From: Alcanivorax jadensis T9
GTDB lineage: Bacteria > Pseudomonadota > Gammaproteobacteria > Pseudomonadales > Alcanivoracaceae
Direction: 5' to 3'
NCBI RefSeq assembly: GCF_000756655.1
Contig: NZ_ARXU01000005.1
Span: forward strand, 62,001-126,000
Length of the DNA: 64,000 nucleotides
Below the pieces are notes generated by a model. The model ran no database searches. It was not told the origin of the DNA and saw nothing but the letters and a program-made list of their open reading frames with translations. Both the position numbers and the translations under genes were made by a program. Shown piece after piece: positions 22,543-31,353 of the stretch. The first letter of the stretch is position 1; each line of letters opens with the position of its first letter.

Positions 22543-22935
22543 TTAAATCACCAGAAGCTGAATCCCGACACCCAGGATTACCAGCCAGGAGGTGACTACG
22601 CCCAGCTGACGGGCCAGGTTGGCGCTGCTGCGGGGGATCAGCATGCCGTAGCTGTAGAGGACACGGCCGCCTACCAGCAGGGAGCCGTAGATGTGCAGAG
22701 CTGTGCTGCCGCCGCCGTTGATTTCCAGCAACGCCATCAGTATCAGTGCCAGGGGCAGGTATTCAATGGTGTTGCCGTGGGCGCGGATGGCGCGGCTTAC
22801 GTCCTTGTGGCCGCCGTCGCCCAGGGAGACTTTCTTGCCCAGGCGAAGGCGCACCACGTTGGCGGCCAGGGCGATGATCAGGAAGCCGCTGAGGGCTGCG
22901 TAAAGGGCGGTAATCGGCAAGCTGACTAGGGTCAT
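22543..22935 (-). CDS. MAPEG family membrane protein
   Basis: A 130-residue protein with four hydrophobic helices, the length and pattern of the MAPEG (membrane-associated eicosanoid/glutathione) family. RAHGNTIEYLPLALILMALLE is the family signature segment (RxxxNxxE), followed by GRVLYSYGM. Bacterial members close to YecN have no settled role; glutathione-linked activity is possible. ATG 22935 overlaps the mnmC stop in an ATGA junction, so it is probably translated after mnmC from one message. Confidence 0.87.
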   Translation of the reverse strand: MTLVSLPITALYAALSGFLIIALAANVVRLRLGKKVSLGDGGHKDVSRAIRAHGNTIEYLPLALILMALLEINGGGSTALHIYGSLLVGGRVLYSYGMLIPRSSANLARQLGVVTSWLVILGVGIQLLVI

Positions 22936-24794
22936 GGCATCCACTCGGGTTGTTTTTTGCGTTTGCGGAGGATAAACCGGGCCGGGGCCAGGGCGTCAAT
23001 CATTTCCTGGTCCATCGGCAGCGGCTGGCCACAGATCATCTCGGCGATCAGCTCCGCACACAAGGGGGTGCCGGTAATGCCGCGGCTGCCGTGGGCCACA
23101 TTCAGGTAGAGCCCTTGTGCTGGGCGATGAGGATTGTTCGTGGCCACGGGCAACGGGCCGCACAGGGGCAGGAAATCGATGCTCTGACAACGGAATGCGA
23201 CACGCCGGTCAACGATCTGGATGTGCTCGCCCCCCAGCTCTTGCCAAAGGGCGGGGAGGTGATGCCTCAGCTGGGCCAGGTTTTCCTCATCGTCGCTGTC
23301 GGTGGCATGGGTGTGATCTTCGTGGAGCTTGAAGGTGGCGCCGACACAGTGCAGCTCGTTCAGGGCCGGGGTCAGGTAACCACCATGGCATTGGGCCTGT
23401 TGCCAGCGTCGGGATGCATCGGTGGCCTGACAGTAGCTCACCTGGCCGCGAATGTGTTTGAGTGGTAGCCAGCCCAGGCCGGGTAGGGACTGGCTTTGGC
23501 CGGCGGTACACAGGACCACGGCATCGGCGCTGAGTGTTTCCCCGTTCTCCAGGGTTACCCGGGCCGGAGCGCCTTCTTGCAGGGATACCACCCGGGCTGA
23601 CACCTGGCTGATGGCAGGGTGGTTGAGCAGATGCTGGCACCAGCGGGCCGGCCTCAGATAGCCACCGCCGAGCAGTTGCACGGCATTATCGCCGTGGGGC
23701 TGAAGCAGCTCCTTTGGCCAGGCCCCGGTTGTCATGGCCTGCTCCAGCTTGTCTTGCTGGCGCTCATCCACGTAGTGCTGGATCACCCCGTTCAGGTTGC
23801 CGTCTTCCGGGTGTGCTGGATATCTGTGTCGTTGTAACCAGCGCAGGGCGTGGCCGTAGCTTTGCTGGTAGAAGCGATTCTGCGGGGTGAGGTGGGCACT
23901 GGGGGTGCTGTAGACCACCCCGGCCAGGTTGCCGGACGCATGGTTGGCGATGCCATCCGGGTCCAGCACCGTTACCTGGCAGCCCCGCTCGGCCAGGGCT
24001 CGGGCGGTGGTGGCCCCGGCGAGGCCAGCACCGACCACCAGGATGTGGCCCGTTGCCGATACGGGGTGGGCCTCCTGGCCTTCGATCTTGCCAACCAGCA
24101 TATGCCGTTTGTGGCCGAAACCATCACGCTTGTGCATGGCAAAGCCGACCTCGGCCAGTCCACGGCGGACAACACCGGCGGCCGTAAAGGTGGCCAGGGT
24201 GGTGCCGGGGCGGCTCAGTCTGGCCAGCTGGGCGAACAGTTCCGGTTGCCACATGTCCGGGTTGCGGGCCGGGGCAAAGCCATCCAGGAACCAGGCATCC
24301 ACCGGGTGGTGGAACTGTGGCCACAAAGCCAGGGCATCGCCATGGAGCAGCGTCAGCTGCACACGCGGGTGCAGCTGGAGACGGTGAAAGCCCGGTGCTG
24401 GTGCCGGATACTCTGCCAGCAACCTCTCCGCCAGCGAGCACAGGGCAGGCCAGTGGGCCAGGGCTCTGGCCAGATCTGCCTTGCGTAGCGGGTGTTTTTC
24501 CACGGAGACCAGGTGTAGCCGGGCGCTGTCCGGGGCGTGTTCCAGAAAATCCCGGGCGGCAAGCAGGCAATTCAGGCCGGTACCGAAGCCGGTTTCACCG
24601 ATAACGAAAATACCGCCGGCGGCCATTGCCCGGAAGCGCTCCGGCAGCCGGTTGCCCTGCAGAAACACATGATCACTCTCTGCCATGCCGTCCTGACGGG
24701 AGAAATATGGGTCGTCAAAGTCCACCGCCACCGGGGTGGTTTCTTGCCAGTCAACGGTGGCCGGCTGGATGGGGGAGAAGGTTGGGATTGTCAT
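22932..24794 (-). CDS. mnmC: Bifunctional tRNA mnm5s2U34 enzyme MnmC
   Basis: A 620-residue fusion. The N-terminal half is an SAM-dependent methyltransferase (FVIGETGFGTGLNCLLAARDF, and DAWFLDGFAPARNPDMW). The C-terminal half is a DAO-type FAD oxidoreductase (HILVVGAGLAGATTARALAERG, a clear dinucleotide motif, and near the end NVAHGSRGITGTPLCAELIAE). The oxidoreductase removes the carboxymethyl group from cmnm5s2U34 and the methyltransferase converts nm5s2U34 to mnm5s2U34 in tRNAs for Lys, Glu and Gln. Start ATG 24794 has AGG 7 bases upstream; GTG 24797 is next to it. It is the first gene of a pair with the MAPEG protein. Confidence 0.93.
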   Translation of the reverse strand: MTIPTFSPIQPATVDWQETTPVAVDFDDPYFSRQDGMAESDHVFLQGNRLPERFRAMAAGGIFVIGETGFGTGLNCLLAARDFLEHAPDSARLHLVSVEKHPLRKADLARALAHWPALCSLAERLLAEYPAPAPGFHRLQLHPRVQLTLLHGDALALWPQFHHPVDAWFLDGFAPARNPDMWQPELFAQLARLSRPGTTLATFTAAGVVRRGLAEVGFAMHKRDGFGHKRHMLVGKIEGQEAHPVSATGHILVVGAGLAGATTARALAERGCQVTVLDPDGIANHASGNLAGVVYSTPSAHLTPQNRFYQQSYGHALRWLQRHRYPAHPEDGNLNGVIQHYVDERQQDKLEQAMTTGAWPKELLQPHGDNAVQLLGGGYLRPARWCQHLLNHPAISQVSARVVSLQEGAPARVTLENGETLSADAVVLCTAGQSQSLPGLGWLPLKHIRGQVSYCQATDASRRWQQAQCHGGYLTPALNELHCVGATFKLHEDHTHATDSDDEENLAQLRHHLPALWQELGGEHIQIVDRRVAFRCQSIDFLPLCGPLPVATNNPHRPAQGLYLNVAHGSRGITGTPLCAELIAEMICGQPLPMDQEMIDALAPARFILRKRKKQPEWMP

Positions 24795-25128
24795 CACGAC
24801 CTGAGACGGATCTGCCGTTGGCGCCTGAAGGGATGGCAGGATACCTTGCGGAAATCACCATTAACAGATGGCACTAAAGGTAGTTGACAGTTGATAGTTG
24901 GCAGCGAAACCCGATCCGGAGCCGCTGTGCTATCCGGTGTTTCGCTGGCGACGTTCAACGCGATGGTGATAAGACCCGAAAATGCAGAGATATAAGTGCT
25001 GGGTTAAAGGTAGGGGGTAACAGTGTTGCGGTATGGCTCGTCAGGTTCTGAAAGGCAAGAGGTCGCGCCCAAAGCTCCGGTCGCGGCCTCTTGCCTTTCG
25101 GTGATGGATAAACCCGGCTCGCGAACTG
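24795..25128. repeat. Gap with a second nested palindrome of the GAAAGGCAAGAGG family
   Basis: This 334-base gap has a strong stem at 25048-25101 whose core (CTGAAAGGCAAGAGGTCGCG) matches the one at 22091-22147. Loosely inverted outer arms of the stutter type lie at 24882-24905 (AGTTGACAGTTGATAGTTGG) and at about 25122-25142 (AACTGTCAACTGCCCACTG). The outer right arm covers the last codons of the lipoprotein gene that ends at 25129. It would act as a terminator for that gene. No coding frame is convincing. Confidence 0.7.
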
Positions 25129-25791
25129 TCAACTGCCCACTGTTTTCTGTGCTGCTTTGAACTCGGCCAGCGCCCGTTTGCCCTGCTGCAGCAGCCACCG
25201 GGAACTTTGCTGGTAGCTGGCATTGTTGATGCGGATGTAAAAACCATCGATCAGGGTTACCAGTAGGGACTGGTTCTGGATTGGCCTTCCCCTTTCAACC
25301 CAGCGCATTTGTGCCTGGGCGGAGGGCTGGCCTTCCAGATCCAGCAAGGTTTCGCTGAGGATCGTCAGGGCATTAGCGCTGTCTTGCAGGGCTTCGTTCA
25401 CCCGTCTTTGTCGTGCCTCGCTGTAGTAACTGGCGACAGCACGCTCTGACGGCATGTTATCCCAGCCCGTCGGTAGCCCGCTAAGGGTCAGCGATAACTG
25501 CTCTTTTTTATCTTCGCTTCGATAATGCAGCGTGCGGCCCCGTTGGGTTCTGATTTCCCCGTCCAGTTTCAGACCGGCCAGGTGCTGGGGAACCTGAAAG
25601 TGCGACAGGTCCACGGCCTGGGCGGTTGGTGTCACCGGCCTGCGTTGCTCTTCGCTGGATTCGGTGCTGAGTGTTGGCAGCTTCAAGGCAGTAGGTGGCT
25701 GCTCAAGGTCGGGCTGTGTGCCGCAGGAAACCAGGCCCAGCAGGAGGATAAGCGGCAACAGATAGCAAACTTTTACATTCATTTTTGTCAT
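25129..25791 (-). CDS. Putative lipoprotein of unknown function
   Basis: A protein of about 220 residues. It begins with a lysine-containing leader, a hydrophobic core LLPLILLLGLVSC and a Cys, i.e. a lipoprotein signal peptide. The mature part is hydrophilic, with a Pro/Ser/Thr-rich stretch first and then a compact region containing RWVERGRPIQNQSLLVTLIDGFYIRINNAS, a pattern of short strands. I do not recognise the family. The start is not certain: ATG codons at 25794, 25791 and 25782 are all compatible with the signal peptide. The gene is divergent from the hybrid sensor kinase with about 100 bases between them, so a shared regulatory region or a periplasmic sensing role is possible but unproven. 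Confidence 0.7.
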   Translation of the reverse strand: MTKMNVKVCYLLPLILLLGLVSCGTQPDLEQPPTALKLPTLSTESSEEQRRPVTPTAQAVDLSHFQVPQHLAGLKLDGEIRTQRGRTLHYRSEDKKEQLSLTLSGLPTGWDNMPSERAVASYYSEARQRRVNEALQDSANALTILSETLLDLEGQPSAQAQMRWVERGRPIQNQSLLVTLIDGFYIRINNASYQQSSRWLLQQGKRALAEFKAAQKTVGS

Positions 25792-25890
25792 CATGGGGCA
25801 AGGTGTTCCGGGTTTCCCTGATGTGGCGGCGATTTTCTGGTGGCACAATACAAGATACCCGATGAGGATACCCTTTACAGGGAAAGACGG

Positions 25891-28449
25891 ATGGAAAAAC
25901 CATCACATAACGGTATGCGCACTGGCGTTGCAATGGCATTGCTGTTTGCCATTATCACCGTCCCCTTTGCGATTGCGTCTTTCCTGATGGTTCAACACCG
26001 CCTGGATCTGCTGTCGGGTTACAAGACTATGCAAGGCGATCTCAGGCTGTTCGAAAGTGGCCTGGCTGCCTTTTCGCCCCTTGACGACATGCGTGACCTG
26101 GCTCCGGTGATGATCCATACCCAGCATCAGGAGATCGTGTCATGCTTCGAACTGAGCGCGGCGAGAGCGGACAGCCGCCTACAGGCCTTTCTGCAGCAGG
26201 TGCGTGAACGGGATATACCCGGCCTGAATGATCAGGCAGGCCTGCTCAGCGAAACCTGGTCTGGCCTGACGGTGAAAACCGGGATTCCCCTGGAAGACGT
26301 GGCGGGCCCCTACGATAACGTCAATCGCATTGCCCAGCGTCTGGGCAATGCCCTTTCCTCAGTACTGATCGCTTCGGATATGTCAGTGGGGGAGGGGTTG
26401 GAGCCCAATGAAGTGTTGTCCCTGACGCTGGGCTCGTTTCGTCAGGCGCAGAATGACATCGGGTTGATTCGTGCCCTGGCGCTTTATGTCAGCCAGCGCG
26501 GTGGGTACCTGGGGGATAACGACGCCCGTCGTCTGGAAAATGCCTGGCAGCGACTGCAGCAGCAGCTTTCGATTATCGACAGCGAGATCAAGGCGCTGTC
26601 CGCCAGGACTGGCGTCATGGAGCTGCATCAGCAGTGGCGACTGGTGAAGGACGAACTGCAACGGTTTCTATTGTGGTCTGAACAAGAGCTGATTCTGGCG
26701 CCCCGGGTCCAGGTAAGCTGGGAACAGGCCTACGATCGCAGCCGCCACGCCATGCAGTCCCTGGATGGCTTGTCTGACAGTCTGGTAGAGCTGTCAGTAC
26801 AGCTGGTAGAGCACACTCGTCAGGAGAAATTGCGAAGCAGCATTTTTCTGATGCTGGCGGTGCTGTTGCTGTATGCCCTGGTGTTGGGGTTGGCTCTGCT
26901 GGTTTACCGCTCCAATTCCCGGGCCATCAGTGCTCGTGCGGAAAGTCTGGCCAAGGGGCAGTTCCTTGCCCGCATGAGCCACGAAATTCGGACTCCCCTC
27001 AATGGGGTGATCGGCCTTGCAGAGTTGTTACGTGAAACCGACCCCACGCCCCGGCAGCAGGAATATATCAGTCTGATCGACAGTGCCGGGCGCACCCTCA
27101 CCGCGCTGATCAACGATGTGCTCGATTTCGCCAAGATAGAGGCCGGCAAATTGCAGCTGGTGGAAGAAGAGTTTGACCTGCCTTTGCTGATGGCCGAGTG
27201 CGCCCAGATGTTCAATCTGCCCGCCAGTGATAACGGCTCCCTGGTGTTGCTCGATATCGACAGCAGCACCCCTTCCCGGGTGGTGGGTGATCCGACCCGG
27301 CTGCGTCAGGTGTTGATCAACCTGCTGGGCAATGCCGTCAAATTTACCCGTAACGGCAGAGTGGTATTGTCTCTGGCCTATCGCCAGGTGAGCCAGGAAC
27401 AACCCTTGTTCAGCTTTGCAGTGACCGATACCGGCATTGGCCTCAGTCAGGAAGAGCAGGCCCGGCTGTTTCAGAATTTTGCCCAGGCCTCTGCGGATAC
27501 GGCGAAACGCTTTGGTGGCACTGGGTTGGGATTGTCCATCAGCCGCGAACTGGTGGCGCTGATGGGCGGAGACATTCATGTGGAAAGTGCTCCCGGTAAG
27601 GGGGCCCGTTTCAGTTTCAGCGTTCAGATGCCGGCGGACAAAGGGGACGTGCCGACGATGGAGCAGGAGGCGCCACCGGCCTGGTTGTGGGATGTGCAGG
27701 GTAACCTGGCTGACTGGATGCTGGAGGACCGGCGGTTTAAGGCGGTGCACCGGGTCAGTAACAGCTCGCAACTGGCGGAGCTGGGGTCACTGGAAGGGGC
27801 TCGGGTTCTTTTGATCAACGGTATGCCTGACCGGGATCTGCTGGAGGAAACCCTGCAGCTGGTGCGTCTCAGTCAGGTGTCTCTGCAGATTCTGCTGCTT
27901 ACCGGGATGCGCTCTCAGGCTCCGGACTGGCTGCCCCCACAGGTGCAATTGCTCCGACGTTCGGTGCTCACGGTCAATGAACTCAAACAGTTACTGGGTC
28001 GGCAGATGCCCAGTAGTATTCCGATTATTTCACAGGTGGAAGGGGAAGAAGCCGTTGCCGCACTGCGGGTGCTGGTGGTGGAGGACAACCCGGTGAACCA
28101 GATGGTGACAAAGGGCTATCTGGAGCGGCTGGGTATCAGCCTGATTCATATTGCCGAGGATGGCGCCCGTGCGCTGGACAAGTTCCAGGAAGCCGCTGGT
28201 GCTTATGATCTGGTACTGATGGACCTGGACATGCCGGTGATGGACGGCTTCACCAGTGCCGGGCGTATGCGCGATTGTGAAGAACGCGAACACTGGCCCC
28301 CTTGTCAGATCCTGGCCCTGAGCGCCCATGCTGTATCCGAGCTGGGAGGTCGGGTACAGCGATCAGGGATGAACGGCCAGTTGATCAAACCGCTTTCTCT
28401 GACCGCTATGCGCGATGCCATTTCCCGCTATCTGGAGATCAAGGCGTGA
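25891..28449 (+). CDS. Hybrid sensor histidine kinase / response regulator
   Basis: A protein of about 852 residues. Two membrane helices (around residues 11-33 and 312-334) enclose a periplasmic helical sensor domain of about 280 residues. Next come a HisKA domain with RMSHEIRTPLNGVIG (His 364), an ATPase domain with NLLGNAVKFTRNG, DTGIGLS and GGTGLGLSIS, a region of about 110 residues that looks like a receiver without the acceptor Asp, and a true receiver with VLMDLDMPVMDG (Asp 778). No HPt domain is present, so the phosphate should pass to a separate HPt protein. The plan recalls TorS/ArcB-type kinases; the signal is unknown. ATG 25891 follows AGGGAAAGACGG; GTG 25840 is a longer option. 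The end overlaps the convergent gene by 11 bases. Confidence 0.9.
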   Translation: MEKPSHNGMRTGVAMALLFAIITVPFAIASFLMVQHRLDLLSGYKTMQGDLRLFESGLAAFSPLDDMRDLAPVMIHTQHQEIVSCFELSAARADSRLQAFLQQVRERDIPGLNDQAGLLSETWSGLTVKTGIPLEDVAGPYDNVNRIAQRLGNALSSVLIASDMSVGEGLEPNEVLSLTLGSFRQAQNDIGLIRALALYVSQRGGYLGDNDARRLENAWQRLQQQLSIIDSEIKALSARTGVMELHQQWRLVKDELQRFLLWSEQELILAPRVQVSWEQAYDRSRHAMQSLDGLSDSLVELSVQLVEHTRQEKLRSSIFLMLAVLLLYALVLGLALLVYRSNSRAISARAESLAKGQFLARMSHEIRTPLNGVIGLAELLRETDPTPRQQEYISLIDSAGRTLTALINDVLDFAKIEAGKLQLVEEEFDLPLLMAECAQMFNLPASDNGSLVLLDIDSSTPSRVVGDPTRLRQVLINLLGNAVKFTRNGRVVLSLAYRQVSQEQPLFSFAVTDTGIGLSQEEQARLFQNFAQASADTAKRFGGTGLGLSISRELVALMGGDIHVESAPGKGARFSFSVQMPADKGDVPTMEQEAPPAWLWDVQGNLADWMLEDRRFKAVHRVSNSSQLAELGSLEGARVLLINGMPDRDLLEETLQLVRLSQVSLQILLLTGMRSQAPDWLPPQVQLLRRSVLTVNELKQLLGRQMPSSIPIISQVEGEEAVAALRVLVVEDNPVNQMVTKGYLERLGISLIHIAEDGARALDKFQEAAGAYDLVLMDLDMPVMDGFTSAGRMRDCEEREHWPPCQILALSAHAVSELGGRVQRSGMNGQLIKPLSLTAMRDAISRYLEIKA

Positions 28450-28732
28450 GGTATTCGAGAAAATCCTGAAAGGGGAGTGGCATCAAGGGTGCCAGTGTCA
28501 CCAGTAATCCCAGTATCACCAGTATGAGGAACTCCAGGCGCCAGGCCCGATGACGCCGCCATCCATGCAAGCACAGGGCTACGGCTGTCAAAACCACCCC
28601 GGCATGAAAACTGGCCATGCTCACCAGCAGCCACTGCACATCCTGTAAAGCCAGCATCGCCCCACAGAACATCAGGAGCAGTGCTCCGCAGGTCAGGACA
28701 TTGGCGGAGTCATGCTTGCGAAAAGTGGGCAT
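28439..28732 (-). CDS. Small membrane protein, unknown
   Basis: A 97-residue protein with three hydrophobic segments (VLTCGALLLMFCGAMLAL, WLLVSMASFHAGVVLTAVALCL, LEFLILVILGLLVTLAPLMPL), so probably an inner-membrane protein. The start ATG 28732 has GGGAG 8 bases upstream. The family is not recognised. It is convergent with the sensor kinase gene and their 3' ends overlap by 11 bases, which could lead to antisense effects between the two mRNAs (inference). Confidence 0.7.
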   Translation of the reverse strand: MPTFRKHDSANVLTCGALLLMFCGAMLALQDVQWLLVSMASFHAGVVLTAVALCLHGWRRHRAWRLEFLILVILGLLVTLAPLMPLPFQDFLEYLTP

Positions 28733-28888
28733 ACCGGTGTCTCCCGTGGAGTGAATGGTCTTGTATGGAAGCCTAAGCAATATTTAGGCCTGTTTCGATT
28801 AGGGACTCTAGGAAGGATTAATGACTGCCGTATGAAGCCGGAACATTGCATTTCGTCACTTTTTTGCCATCTTTATGTGTGAGAGTGG

Positions 28889-28918
28889 TTAACTTATGTA
28901 GTGTTTAATTCGTATAAT
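28889..28918 (+). promoter_or_regulatory. Sigma-70 promoter of the secreted protein gene at 28967
   Basis: TTAACT at 28889-28894 and a perfect TATAAT at 28913-28918, spacer 18 bases. Transcription would begin about 42 bases before the ATG. Confidence 0.65.
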
Positions 28919-28966
28919 CCGCTCCGACGATTGTGTCTTTCGGGTTTTGGGATAGAGGGTTCCTAC

Positions 28967-29413
28967 ATGCGTTATTTGTCTTTTGTCCTGTTTGCTGTGT
29001 TGGCCCTGCCGGCCCATGCACAAATCAGTAGCGGCATGAGCGAGCGGCTGTGTCTGGCGGCGAGCCAGGAGAGCGCTTTCGGCGCCTTGGTCGATGATCT
29101 GATTGAAAGCGATGAGCTGGCGCTGACCTCTGGTGAGCAAGTGCTCTCTTTATCCTGCCAGGATGGCAGCAGCGTGCTGGAAAAGATGGTGCTGGCCCGC
29201 CAGGCAGAGAACCTGGAATACGCAGTGATTGACCTGGGCCTGAATCTGACCGCCTCCCGGGTAGCGCTCCATGGGCAGACCTTGCCCCTGAAAGAGGCCC
29301 TTCAGCGCCTTGGCGAGCAGGGTGACAGCGACGTGCAGGATTTTGTGCAAAGTTATCTGAGCGACTTGTCTGACGAAGACTTCAACCCCAACCTGCGGGT
29401 CAGCCTGAACTAA
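28967..29413 (+). CDS. Small secreted protein, unknown (possibly DUF3718-like)
   Basis: A 148-residue protein with a clear Sec signal peptide (MRYLSFVLFAVLALPAHA, cleavage after AHA), so it is periplasmic or released. The mature part is acidic and has two Cys (CLAASQESAF and LSLSCQDG) that may form a disulfide. It ends with an acidic, Leu-rich tail. The pairing of LC...A with a CxDGxSxxE segment reminds me of DUF3718 proteins, but this is weak. The longer frame from 28901 would hide the signal peptide, and GAGGG lies 8 bases before ATG 28967. A good promoter lies just upstream. The gene precedes cmoA with a 139-base gap. Confidence 0.75.
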   Translation: MRYLSFVLFAVLALPAHAQISSGMSERLCLAASQESAFGALVDDLIESDELALTSGEQVLSLSCQDGSSVLEKMVLARQAENLEYAVIDLGLNLTASRVALHGQTLPLKEALQRLGEQGDSDVQDFVQSYLSDLSDEDFNPNLRVSLN

Positions 29414-29552
29414 GCGAAACGCTGAATGTTCGGCGTCGGACAAGAGAAACGGATGACGTGAACGCCATGCCTTTCGCTGATTAGCGTCAGGCATTCCTAC
29501 CTACCGGTATCACCCGCTATAATTCGCCCCGCATTGTGATACCGGAACCCCT

Positions 29553-30284
29553 ATGTCTGATCAGCAGGACCGTATTTACGCCACAGCGCACCAGCAGGTG
29601 ACCCGTTTTTCGTTCGATGACACCGTGGTGCGTGTCTTCCCGGACATGATTCGCCGTTCGGTGCCCGGCTATCCCACCATCATTGATATGATCGGGGTTC
29701 TTGCCGCCCGTTACGCCCAGCCGGATACCTGTCTCTATGATCTGGGCTGCTCCCTGGGGGCCGCGACCACGGCCATGGCAACATTGACCGCAGATCAGGG
29801 CAACCGGCTGATCGCCGTGGATAATTCTGCGGCCATGATTCGTCAGGCCGGCACACTGATTGCGGAAACCGGGCAAAGCGAACGGGTCAGTCTGCTGGAG
29901 GGAGATGTAGCCAGCATGGATTTCGAACCGTGTTCCATGGCGGTGCTCAATTTCACCTTGCAGTTCATCGCCCCGGACAAGCGCGACGCCCTGATTCAAC
30001 GTCTTGCCGACGCCACCTTGCCTGGCGGGATTCTGGTGCTGTCGGAGAAGATCCGCTTTGCGGACGATGCGGAGAACGCCCTGCAGACCGAGTTGCACCA
30101 TGCCTTCAAGCGTAACAATGGCTATTCAGATCTGGAGATCAGCCAGAAGCGCACCGCGCTGGAGAACGTGCTGATACCCGAAACCCTGGCTGATCACGAA
30201 GCACGCCTGCGTCAGGCCGGTTACCGGGAGATCCATGTGTGGTTCCGCTGCTTCAATTTTATCTCTCTGCTGGCGGTGCGTTGA
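29553..30284 (+). CDS. cmoA: Carboxy-S-adenosyl-L-methionine synthase CmoA
   Basis: A 243-residue SAM-fold protein. The binding motif is [16 protein letters not shown], followed by AVDNSAAMI and NFTLQFI. The family features [34 protein letters not shown] and the long helix region with [16 protein letters not shown] are all present. CmoA makes carboxy-SAM from SAM and prephenate, which CmoB uses to modify U34 of tRNAs. The cmoA stop overlaps the cmoB start (TGATG), so the two subunits of this pathway are made together. Confidence 0.96.
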   Translation: MSDQQDRIYATAHQQVTRFSFDDTVVRVFPDMIRRSVPGYPTIIDMIGVLAARYAQPDTCLYDLGCSLGAATTAMATLTADQGNRLIAVDNSAAMIRQAGTLIAETGQSERVSLLEGDVASMDFEPCSMAVLNFTLQFIAPDKRDALIQRLADATLPGGILVLSEKIRFADDAENALQTELHHAFKRNNGYSDLEISQKRTALENVLIPETLADHEARLRQAGYREIHVWFRCFNFISLLAVR

Positions 30285-31252
30285 TGCTGAAAGATTATCT
30301 GCAGCAGTGCGACACCGCGCTTCGGGAACTCTATGCCCAGCCCCAGCGGGACACGCTGATGGGCCTGTGTCGGGAGCGCCTGCTGGACAAACCCCATGGT
30401 GATTTGCCCCGTTGGCTGGCGGCGCTGAACGCGCTGCCTGAGGGGCCGGCGGGCTGTGATTTTGCGGCGGATGCCCTGCGCATCGGCAAGCCCGGTGACG
30501 TTGATCCGGGGGACGTGAAGGCAGCTCTGGAGGGGCTGATTCCCTGGCGCAAGGGGCCCTTTGATTTCTTCGGTGTGCAGATCGACACCGAGTGGCATTC
30601 TGACTGGAAGTGGCAGCGGGTGGCGCCGCATTTGTCACCCCTGACCGGACGGCGGGTGCTGGATGTGGGCTGTGGCAGCGGCTACCACTGCTGGCGAATG
30701 GCGGCGGCCGGAGCAGAGCAGGTGGTGGGAATCGACCCGACCATCCTGTTTCTGGTGCAGTACCTGGCGGTGCGCCGCTTTGCGCCTTCCTCTCCGGTCT
30801 GGTTTCTGCCGTTGCGTATGGAAGAGCTGCCGACGCAGACGGAGAATTTCGATACGGTGTTTTCCATGGGCGTGCTCTACCATCGCCGTTCCCCGCTGGA
30901 CCACTTGCTAGAACTGAAAGCAGTGTTGAGCGAAGGGGGGGAGCTGGTACTGGAGACCCTGGTGGTGGAAGGCGATGCACAGACCGTGCTGATGCCCGAG
31001 GACCGTTACGCGGCGATGCGTAATGTGTTTTTCCTGCCTTCCGTGGCCATGCTCGAACGCTGGCTACAACGCTGTGGTTTTGTGGATATCCGCTGTGTGG
31101 ATGAGAGCAATACTACCGTTGAGGAGCAGCGGGCCACTGACTGGATGCGGTTCCAGTCGTTACCGGATTTTCTGGACGCGGACGACCCAGCTCTGACCCG
31201 GGAAGGGTATCCCGCGCCGCGCCGGGCTGTGTTCATTGCCCGCAAACCCTGA
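30284..31252 (+). CDS. cmoB: tRNA U34 carboxymethyltransferase CmoB
   Basis: A 322-residue protein, the usual CmoB length. It has an N-terminal helical part, then [20 protein letters not shown], the SAM motif [16 protein letters not shown], and [12 protein letters not shown]. CmoB transfers the carboxymethyl group of carboxy-SAM to 5-hydroxyuridine at tRNA position 34, giving cmo5U, which widens wobble reading. The true start is ATG 30284, immediately overlapping the cmoA stop; an upstream GTG frame from 30239 only reads through cmoA. A single REP-like fragment follows the gene at about 31266. Confidence 0.96.
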   Translation: MLKDYLQQCDTALRELYAQPQRDTLMGLCRERLLDKPHGDLPRWLAALNALPEGPAGCDFAADALRIGKPGDVDPGDVKAALEGLIPWRKGPFDFFGVQIDTEWHSDWKWQRVAPHLSPLTGRRVLDVGCGSGYHCWRMAAAGAEQVVGIDPTILFLVQYLAVRRFAPSSPVWFLPLRMEELPTQTENFDTVFSMGVLYHRRSPLDHLLELKAVLSEGGELVLETLVVEGDAQTVLMPEDRYAAMRNVFFLPSVAMLERWLQRCGFVDIRCVDESNTTVEEQRATDWMRFQSLPDFLDADDPALTREGYPAPRRAVFIARKP

Positions 31253-31353
31253 GGTGGGGCAGGCTCGTAGGAGCACTCTTTGAGGAATGACTGGGGCAGG
31301 TGGCGGTCTTTGCAGGGGGGCGCTGAACGCAGCGGAACCATTGCCTCCTTTGC

